Part shown: positions 53,733 to 64,000 of the stretch, in pieces
How positions within the stretch are numbered: the stretch's first letter is position 1
Layout of the letters: each line of letters opens with the position of its first letter
Notes under the pieces: generated by a model
What the model saw: the letters and a program-made list of their open reading frames with translations, nothing else
Databases searched by the model: none
Told to the model about the DNA's origin: nothing
DNA from: Gordonia lacunae
Lineage (GTDB): Bacteria > Actinomycetota > Actinomycetes > Mycobacteriales > Mycobacteriaceae
Assembly (NCBI RefSeq): GCF_002149015.1
Contig: NZ_NGFO01000007.1
Coordinates: 142,407 to 206,406 of the forward strand
Direction of reading: 5' to 3'
DNA: 64,000 bases
Program-made: the position numbers and the translations under genes

Positions 53733-56101
53733 GACTGCGCCTCGTCGACGACCAACCCGTTCAACGCCTCAAGCCCGATTGACAACCGGAGCAGTTCCCT
53801 CGCCCGTAGGCGGTCTGTCGCGGTCAGCGTGCGCTCCAAATCACGCACCAGGCTTGTCAGGTGGGACAAACGCTCGTCACGTATCGAGTCGTCCTGCCAT
53901 GACCCGTAACTGGAGGTGAACACCCCGCCGTCTAGCATCCTCTCCGGAATCTCGACGATAAGGTCCTCGAACGCTCGAGGGCTCAGGAACTCGGCGTAGC
54001 TGCCGGATGTTTCCAGCACATCCCAGTCCGCGTTAGCATCCTCCGCGGCGAACTTCTGCGTCTGAATCTTTGCGGTGGACGACAGCTTCGTCCACACCCC
54101 GGCCGGGTCGTCCTTGACCAGGGGTGCGCTGGCCGCCCTGATCCCGTTGAGCAAAGCCTCGGCCGACGACCGTACCGTCGCCGCGTCTATCCGGCGGTCA
54201 CCGATCTGTTCGAGGACTGCCTCAATGAACTCGCCCGCCCTGCCCTCGTAACGGAGGAATTGCGCGGCGGCGTCATGTAGGACCGTGGCCGCGACGTCGA
54301 TTGGGTTCCACCCATAACTAGCCAGGAGAGGGTGTCGCTCGTCGATGAAAAGCTCAACTACACCAGCTTCGAGGTTCGCCGACGAGTACCTTTCGGCGCC
54401 CTCGAGCAGGTCCACACCCGACGTTTTGTAAGCGGTCACGTTGACGGTGCGGCTGCTGCCCGGGATAACCACATCCGTTCCGTCGAGCTGCGGGATCACT
54501 CGGCCGTTGTCGCGATAACGGGCGAGGCGTTCGTCCCGAGTCTCGAGTTCCGGCGTCGCGGCTTTCATAGTACTTTCGCCGTTCTCGTCGCCCGCACCGT
54601 CCTCTCCGGCCGAGACGCCCTGGTCCTTACCGCTGGGTGGCAACAGGTCCTCGACGCCGTCGTCACGATCTTCATCGCCGTCAATGGTGCCAGCCTGGAT
54701 GTTCTCGTGGTTGACGACGTGCTTCCACCACATTTCGTCGCTTTGATATGCAGATAGCCCCTCGCGGAACTTCTCGCCCCACTTGCGGGCCTGCTCGGCC
54801 ATACCCTTCTCGCCGTCCCCCGGCACGAGGTATCGATAGCCGGCGACATAGCGCCGATAGGCGTGAAACAACATGCCGAGCTTGGATGTGTTTGGGCTGT
54901 AGTCCAGCTGCTTCGCGAGCTGTTCTAAGAGTGGCCCGTCGCCTCGCACCTTCTCGCGGACCGTGCTCCACGCGACGCTGTCGCGGCCGAAGTCATTCTT
55001 CCGGTAATTCACCGGGAGATGGTCGAGGTGCAACTCGCCCACGATGCGCCCACGACCGAGTTCCACCGGGTACTCGACGAGCCTGTCGCCGGAGTCGGGG
55101 TTCGTCCACTCAAACAACGACTTGTCGAGGTGGACGATAGTTCGCCCTTGGCGTAGAAGCGAGATCCCGAAGTCGCTCGTGTCGTCATATCGCTGGATCC
55201 CGAGCCAGCCACGGATCGATCGATCACGCAGCGCGACCCGCTGCGAGCGGCACTCCACGCAGCAATCGAGGCTCTCGATGGTCTCGTTGTGCCAGTGCCC
55301 GCATTCGAGGCAAGCAAACGCCGGCTTGAGTTCGTAGTCGATCTCGGTTACCGCCGGCACGTCCTGTCCCTTGTAGACCACTGATCTCTCCGGCGACCAG
55401 ATGCACGGGATGTACGGCTGCACCGAGCTGCCGTTGAGGATGAGATCGACTCCCAGTCCGCCGATCACCTCGGCGCCGGCGATGTCGGTGCCTGCAACGT
55501 TTCGCAGCATGTACGAGTACGTCTGACCAAGGCGCGTCCCTACCCGCTTGGCGGTGCGCCGCCAGCGCAGGCGCTTCAACGTGTCACTGCGAAGTCGGGA
55601 GATCGTGATCGAGGTGCCGTGCTCGTTCGGGCCTTTCGGCTCGGTGGTCATCGGCACCTGAAAAGAATCGTGTGAGCCCATCTTCTGGATGTCGATAGAC
55701 ACGATCGTCCAGTGATCGTCGCCGGCCCGACCGGACTTCACCGTCGTCACGTAGCCCAACCGCCCGGTCGCCACGTTGAAGCCCATCCCGAACAGGCCGA
55801 GCGAGCCGTAGCGCGAGTTTCCCGAGGAGCCGGCTCGCAACGCCTGTCGTATCTGCTCCACCGACATGCCTCGGCCCGAGTCGGTGATGGTGACTACCGA
55901 CTCCGCAGTCACCTTTTGGCCGTAGGGGAGGTCTATCTCAACCCGTCCCTCAAAGCCCGGGTCTTCGCGCCTTGCCGCGTCGATCTCATCGAGCGCGTTG
56001 TCAATCAATTCGGCGAGGCACTCCTCGACGGTCATGTCGACGTCGGCGATCACGTCCAGGATTCTGGGTGAAGGTGTTAGATCAAGGGTTTGTTCGGGCA
56101 T
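53729..56101 (-). CDS. GHKL (MutL/MORC/Hsp90-like) ATPase
   Basis: 790 residues. N-box ECLAELIDNALDE (E31, N35), ITDSGRGM (D74-G78) and SLGLFGMGFNVATG are the three ATP-binding blocks. About 265-295 a zinc ribbon ACLECG ... CCVECR. A long acidic/flexible segment about 510-545 precedes a helical C-terminal domain (about 560-790). First gene of the three-gene operon with the Mrr-helicase and a small protein. It probably acts as an ATP-driven clamp that loads or gates the nuclease-helicase on foreign DNA (inference from the family). Confidence 0.92.
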   Translation of the reverse strand: MPEQTLDLTPSPRILDVIADVDMTVEECLAELIDNALDEIDAARREDPGFEGRVEIDLPYGQKVTAESVVTITDSGRGMSVEQIRQALRAGSSGNSRYGSLGLFGMGFNVATGRLGYVTTVKSGRAGDDHWTIVSIDIQKMGSHDSFQVPMTTEPKGPNEHGTSITISRLRSDTLKRLRWRRTAKRVGTRLGQTYSYMLRNVAGTDIAGAEVIGGLGVDLILNGSSVQPYIPCIWSPERSVVYKGQDVPAVTEIDYELKPAFACLECGHWHNETIESLDCCVECRSQRVALRDRSIRGWLGIQRYDDTSDFGISLLRQGRTIVHLDKSLFEWTNPDSGDRLVEYPVELGRGRIVGELHLDHLPVNYRKNDFGRDSVAWSTVREKVRGDGPLLEQLAKQLDYSPNTSKLGMLFHAYRRYVAGYRYLVPGDGEKGMAEQARKWGEKFREGLSAYQSDEMWWKHVVNHENIQAGTIDGDEDRDDGVEDLLPPSGKDQGVSAGEDGAGDENGESTMKAATPELETRDERLARYRDNGRVIPQLDGTDVVIPGSSRTVNVTAYKTSGVDLLEGAERYSSANLEAGVVELFIDERHPLLASYGWNPIDVAATVLHDAAAQFLRYEGRAGEFIEAVLEQIGDRRIDAATVRSSAEALLNGIRAASAPLVKDDPAGVWTKLSSTAKIQTQKFAAEDANADWDVLETSGSYAEFLSPRAFEDLIVEIPERMLDGGVFTSSYGSWQDDSIRDERLSHLTSLVRDLERTLTATDRLRARELLRLSIGLEALNGLVVDEAQS

Positions 56102-56434
56102 CTCTTCCGATCCTCATCAGTGGTTCCCGGACTCACCCCCGAACGGTCTTCCACCGGGCTTGTCCGCATCATCGAGAAACAGTACTGCGCGCCGTTGACA
56201 AGCTGTTGGAGCACGCGCGCGACGTCGCGTTGGCCACGAATCGACTCGTTTTCCGTCCTAGCGTCAGTGTCGACGCGGAGTAGAGCCAGCAGCACGACAG
56301 AACTTACGCTGAACCAGCCGTACACAGTGACCCTACGGCGGGCGGATGTTGATCGACCGCCAGCCCGTACTGCCGTCTGAAAATCCGCCCCTCATCGCGA
56401 GGAATCAACTCCGGCTTGAGCACCCGCAATCTAC

Positions 56435-56610
56435 TTCGAGAATGCCTCGTCGAGCACGAGCTGCCGAAATCGGACCGTTCGTTGTCGCTGTGGAGGCTGT
56501 GGGTCAGCTCGCGGGCGAGACAGAGAGCCACCACGTTTCCTGCTTACTGCGGGAGTTGTCGCCCGCGTTGGAGTAGGTACGGATGGTCTCGCCACTTGGC
56601 TCGAGTTTTT
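56435..56610 (-). pseudogene. remnant of a jetC-like SMC ATPase gene
   Basis: On the minus strand [10 protein letters not shown] and, after frame changes, VLDEAFSK appear at the same spacing as in the intact JetC encoded at 59893-63237; the DNA aligns with 60131-60305 with many differences and a deletion. It keeps parts of the ABC signature and Walker B only. It is a decayed copy on the far side of the reverse transcriptase cassette. Confidence 0.7.
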
Positions 56611-57056
56611 CGATCTTCGCGCCGCGCGGACCTCGGCCATCACTCCTCTGGCTGGATTCCGTGCTGGGCGTCCTTCGTCTTAACGAGTCGCTCGCGATTG
56701 GCCCTCGACGCCCACGCCGCGTAGAGATCGTCCTGCTGCTTGTAGGAACTGCCAGTCTTCGACCCAGGACGAAGAACTAGTGTTCGGTGCGGTTTCAGTT
56801 TGGAGCGCGACTCGGCGGCTTCCGCCGCCCGCCGCGACGCCTGACATCGCGCACAACGTCATCCGGCGCGACGAAGGCAGGGTTGGCGACGACCTCTTCT
56901 GTCCCCCGCGGGTTTCGCTAGTCACAAACCGCCGGGTGTCCCGCAGGGGGAAAGTGATTGCCAGACGGTCCAGCAGAGAACTAAAAGGAAGTCCTTCGGA
57001 GATGCAATAGGTTTACACCCTAACGTCGTCGCCTGGGTCGTCAGTTCCGTATCGCC
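56611..57056. other. region of gene debris
   Basis: No intact gene. On the minus strand a protein-like stretch KTGSSYKQQDDLYAAWASRA followed by NRERLVKTKDAQHG ends at a stop near 56662 and may be the tail of a lost gene. 56102-56434 likewise holds nothing I can support. Confidence 0.5.
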
Positions 57057-57356
57057 ATGACGAAAGACCGGAGCATCAATTGGCTACAGATCGGGCCCTG
57101 GACCCGGCCGCCTGCAGGGACTGTCGGTGGCCGGTGGCAGGGACAAGCGGACACGAATTCGCGTTGCTGCGGAGCGACGGGGTCGGACGGCACCAAGTCG
57201 CAAAGCCCGGAAGACCTGGCCACTATCGGGCAAGCACGCGGACGGCACTGGACGACTCGTCCCGGCAACTTGGTTGATCGCCGCGCCGGGACGTACGAGG
57301 GACCGTGCACCAAGTGCACGGGCTCTGGGCAGATGGTGCAGAGTATCAACCTGTGA
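57057..57356 (+). CDS. possible small protein encoded ahead of the reverse transcriptase
   Basis: 99 residues, MTKDRSINWLQIGPWTRPPA, ending GPCTKCTGSGQMVQSINL with a CxxC. Its stop overlaps a GTG at 57353 by 4 bases (GTGA), exactly as the reverse transcriptase stop overlaps the next gene, which argues that it is translated. Against this, no ribosome site is visible and the same DNA could be a structured RNA. No family recognised. Confidence 0.45.
   Translation: MTKDRSINWLQIGPWTRPPAGTVGGRWQGQADTNSRCCGATGSDGTKSQSPEDLATIGQARGRHWTTRPGNLVDRRAGTYEGPCTKCTGSGQMVQSINL
57258..57293 (+). other. stable hairpin upstream of the reverse transcriptase
   Basis: CGTCCCGGC (57258-57266) and GCCGGGACG (57285-57293) form a perfect 9-bp stem with an 18-base loop. 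Defence reverse transcriptases often have a structured non-coding RNA next to them, so this may be part of one; it could also only tune translation. Confidence 0.45.
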
Positions 57357-59047
57357 TCGACGACGCACTGCTCAACAGGCTGGATCTTCCATCGGCTGTC
57401 GAAGCCGAGCTAATGAGCCGCACACGGCTCATGCCGAGTAGATGGGACTACATGGACCTGCTCAACGTCCACGACAAGGTTGTGTCGTGGATTCGCCCTC
57501 AGCTGCGGCGACGCGGCGAGGGGCAGGCTGAACAAGTCTTACTCGCAGACAAAGACGGCCGCGGATCGCGGCCGCTTACCGAGCTCAGACTCGAAGATGC
57601 AGTTCTTTACCGTGCAATCGTGCACCTACTGCAAGGGCAGTTGCCTGACGGCGCGTGTGCGCGCCCACCGATTGCATCTTTTCGTAAGGCTCCTATCGAT
57701 CATCTGGTTGACACCGAAATGTTCGATTCCGCGTACGTGGTGAAGACCGATGTCACAGCGTATTACGAGTTTGTCGATCACACTCTTCTTGCAGACGAAT
57801 TAATCGGTCAGACTGGCGATCAGTTCGCAGTTGAAGCCCTCATTGCGCTCCTTCAGCACATTATGAATAGGAATGTGGGTCTCCCGCAGGTGCACAGTGC
57901 GAGCGATATCCTCGGCGATTTGTACATCGATCCTGCACGCCGCCGGCTACGTCGTAAGGGTTACGCAGTGTGGACATATTCCGACGATTTCTTGATCGCG
58001 GCACCCGACCTGCGTACAGCGCGTATTGCAATCGAATCCTGCTCGCGAGAGGCGCGCGCATTGGGGCTCGTCTTGAACGAGCGTAAGACGTACACGTATC
58101 GGGCGGCGACCTACCAACGTTCTTTAAGCGCTTTCGATAAAGCTGAACACAGACTATTCACCGATATGCCCGATGGTCCGGAGAGTCTCCTGCCGCTCAA
58201 CGAGGAGTACGGAATTGGAGTCGAAGATGGCGATGACGACCAAGACTTAGAGGCTATCGCTGATTCGGACGACGTGGACGATGCGACCGCTTCCGAACAA
58301 TCGCAAAAGCTCGAAACTGACGCGAAGGAGGTCTCGCACGACCTAGCCGCCGCGGCGGAGCGAGCATGGGACCTGTGGCGTGGTGCCCACGAAGGACGCG
58401 AGTTAGAGCGTGCGGTTAAACAATCGCTGCTAGGCCGCGCTCTACCGATCCTAGGAAAATCACACAACGACGCTCCAATGGAGGAGCTCTCCCGCATACT
58501 TAGCCTCGAACCATCTCTTACACCGCAGGTAGCCGAGTATCTGATTCAATATGTGAGAGCGCCAATTACAAGCTTAGCGGATCCGCCTCGACGTGTACGG
58601 GCCTCGCAGGCTCGCCGAGCCTTGGACACGATAGTCGGCGAGCAAGTACTAAACAACTGGCAGGGAGTGTGGATTGCGTATGTAGCAGGCATGTTCCGAG
58701 GTACTCGATCGAATCGAAAGCATATTGAATGGCTCGAAGAATGCGTAGCCTTCGGCCCAGACCCCCTTTCCGCGACCGCGTCTGCCGCGCTCGGACGTCT
58801 CAGCATCGGTGATCCCAGTGAAATCGCAGCATCGGTTGATCGACTTGGCCCGCAGTGGCGACGACTCGCGATATGGGGCCTTTCCCAAATTGATGCGAAT
58901 TCCGCAAGGGAGTACTGCGAGGACGATGGCTTAAGCAGACTTCTGACACGTTTTGAGGAAGTCAGTACGCAGGACGCGGGTAGATCCACGGCGCCGCTCA
59001 AACAGGAAAACTCGGCAGGCGCCACTAAAGAAGATTCGAACGAGTGA
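57353..59047 (+). CDS. reverse transcriptase of the Abi/UG (defence) type
   Basis: 564 residues from the GTG at 57353 (VIDDALLNRLDLPS); a GTG at 57305 is an alternative. RT blocks in order: LTELRLEDAVLYRAIVHLL, YVVKTDVTAYYEFVDHTLL (Asp133), GLPQVHSASDILGDLYIDP, GYAVWTYSDDFLIAAPD (YSDD, Asp211-212), ALGLVLNERKTYTY. An acidic linker about 285-325 precedes a helical-repeat C-terminus (about 330-530) like the alpha-repeat part of Abi/UG reverse transcriptases. No maturase or endonuclease domain, so it is not a group II intron. Its stop overlaps the HEPN gene (GTGA). Confidence 0.88.
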   Translation: MIDDALLNRLDLPSAVEAELMSRTRLMPSRWDYMDLLNVHDKVVSWIRPQLRRRGEGQAEQVLLADKDGRGSRPLTELRLEDAVLYRAIVHLLQGQLPDGACARPPIASFRKAPIDHLVDTEMFDSAYVVKTDVTAYYEFVDHTLLADELIGQTGDQFAVEALIALLQHIMNRNVGLPQVHSASDILGDLYIDPARRRLRRKGYAVWTYSDDFLIAAPDLRTARIAIESCSREARALGLVLNERKTYTYRAATYQRSLSAFDKAEHRLFTDMPDGPESLLPLNEEYGIGVEDGDDDQDLEAIADSDDVDDATASEQSQKLETDAKEVSHDLAAAAERAWDLWRGAHEGRELERAVKQSLLGRALPILGKSHNDAPMEELSRILSLEPSLTPQVAEYLIQYVRAPITSLADPPRRVRASQARRALDTIVGEQVLNNWQGVWIAYVAGMFRGTRSNRKHIEWLEECVAFGPDPLSATASAALGRLSIGDPSEIAASVDRLGPQWRRLAIWGLSQIDANSAREYCEDDGLSRLLTRFEEVSTQDAGRSTAPLKQENSAGATKEDSNE

Positions 59048-59652
59048 GTACTCTCGAGCCAGTTTTATCCGAGCGTGCTGAGGCGGCCTGCCGTCTAATC
59101 AGCCAGACACTTGCCCTTCATCAGGCAAACAATGTGAATGATGACCAAGAAGAGCCTCAACGGCGTCTACCAGGCCGATCCAATGATCTTGAGCAGATTC
59201 AGCTGCAAACTACGCTCTTGCGACTTGTCTCGATCGCCGAATGGTTCTGTGGCGACACACTAATCAAGCATGCTGAGGAGTCGATGAGTGACTCCAGAGA
59301 GTCAAGAACTTTTGAGTCAATTTGGCGCGAAGCATCAGCCTCCGCCACTATGACGTGGGAGTTGCAAGCGAAGTATTACAAGGAGTGGCTCGAGATAACT
59401 CTGAACTGGACCGCAATAAAACACTACGTGGACGCACGTAATGCGATCGCACATGGACTCGGAGAGTTAACAAGAAAGCAACTAGGAAAGAACCCTTCCT
59501 CGATCAAAACGCGTCTCAATAATGGAGGAGTAGCAGTGTCGGGAAACTCTGTCAGACTAACCAAAACTAACCTGCATGACGCTGCCACTGCCTGCAAGGA
59601 ACTTATCAGAAATGTGGACATTTTGACCCAGGACCATCAGAGTTCTCGCTGA
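59044..59652 (+). CDS. HEPN-domain protein, partner of the reverse transcriptase
   Basis: 202 residues, all helical, from a GTG overlapping the RT stop. YVDARNAIAHGLGELT contains the HEPN ribonuclease motif R-x4-H (Arg132, His137), as in MAE_28990-type HEPN proteins. HEPN partners are usually RNases that stop growth when a phage is sensed. In AbiA an RT and a HEPN domain are in one chain; here they are two coupled genes, which suggests the RT senses and the HEPN protein executes. Confidence 0.78.
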   Translation: MSTLEPVLSERAEAACRLISQTLALHQANNVNDDQEEPQRRLPGRSNDLEQIQLQTTLLRLVSIAEWFCGDTLIKHAEESMSDSRESRTFESIWREASASATMTWELQAKYYKEWLEITLNWTAIKHYVDARNAIAHGLGELTRKQLGKNPSSIKTRLNNGGVAVSGNSVRLTKTNLHDAATACKELIRNVDILTQDHQSSR

Positions 59653-59892
59653 AAGTTGCGCCCCGAAGTAGCGCGCACTTGCTTCAAGCGGCCTGGTGCC
59701 TGTGCGGCAACCTACGCAGGTCACCTTGGCAGATCGTAGCAAGGCTGGCAAAGGCAGTGAATCACCTTTCTAGAACCGCGAAGGAAAGCGAGTTGCGCGA
59801 ACTTCTAAGAAGCTTGTCGGCGCGGGGGGAATCCACTACCGCAAGTTCGTCGCCTAAGGGGTATTGGCGAGTTCCTTCGTCACCGACCACCC
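59653..59892. other. gap where jetD would be expected
   Basis: 240 bases between the convergent HEPN and jetC genes with no gene on either strand. In Wadjet loci jetD directly follows jetC; no Toprim-like frame is present here. Confidence 0.7.

Positions 59893-64000
<4,108 letters not shown>

Noticed and set aside
57305..59047. Start of the reverse transcriptase at GTG 57305
   Set aside because: The 16 extra codons are not conserved-looking, and the GTG at 57353 gives the same 4-base coupling as the next gene pair. It remains possible.

Overview
The window is high-GC DNA with actinobacterial coding habits: GTG/TTG starts, very frequent 4-base ATGA/GTGA gene overlaps, an F420/LLM-type oxidoreductase, ECF sigma factors, a DUF3558-type lipoprotein and type VII secretion-like proteins. 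A Gordonia-like member of the Mycobacteriales is the best guess. The left half is also peppered with ~100-bp palindromic elements (core CTCCCTGAGGTGCGAGGAGC ... CCCTTCG) and short tandem repeats.

Left part (1-30 kb) is mostly ordinary metabolism and transport. It holds the end of an LLM oxidoreductase; an ABC-2 drug-export type pair; a PadR regulator with a membrane protein under a large dyad operator; a sulfite-oxidase-like molybdoprotein coupled to its flavin reductase; glutathione peroxidase; a DUF1295 protein coupled to an FAD oxidoreductase; a crotonase convergent with an acyl-CoA ligase; an ECF sigma factor with a frameshifted YCII/DGPF partner; ArsR-VOC; a branched-chain-amino-acid-type ABC cassette with permease-permease-ATPase fused in one polypeptide; and an IclR-controlled operon (isocitrate-lyase-family lyase, LeuC-like and LeuD-like hydratase subunits, MFS importer) that looks like a catabolic route for a substituted malate or maleate.

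The middle (30-44 kb) starts an accessory region. A 2100-residue Rhs polymorphic toxin with a type VII secretion N-terminus sits with its immunity gene and two small partners. Divergent to it are a small helical protein and a lipoprotein. Then come an exonuclease-BRCT-BRCT-TerD fusion, a decayed glycosylase-like gene and a few small enzymes.

The right part (44-64 kb) is a defence island with lower and uneven GC: an unknown 293-residue protein; a decayed IS3 element; an unknown soluble plus 4-TM membrane pair; Vsr, a C5 DNA methyltransferase and an Eco29kI-type GIY-YIG nuclease (a complete type II R-M system); an operon of GHKL ATPase, Mrr-SF2 helicase and a small protein; a reverse transcriptase cassette (99-residue ORF, RT with YSDD, HEPN protein with R-x4-H, all linked by 4-base overlaps); and a Wadjet locus (jetB-jetC) that lacks jetD where it should be. 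A degenerate piece of a jetC-like gene lies on the other side of the RT cassette, so the RT cassette seems to sit in a damaged Wadjet locus. The RT-HEPN cassette and the GHKL-helicase operon are the best candidates for a poorly described system.
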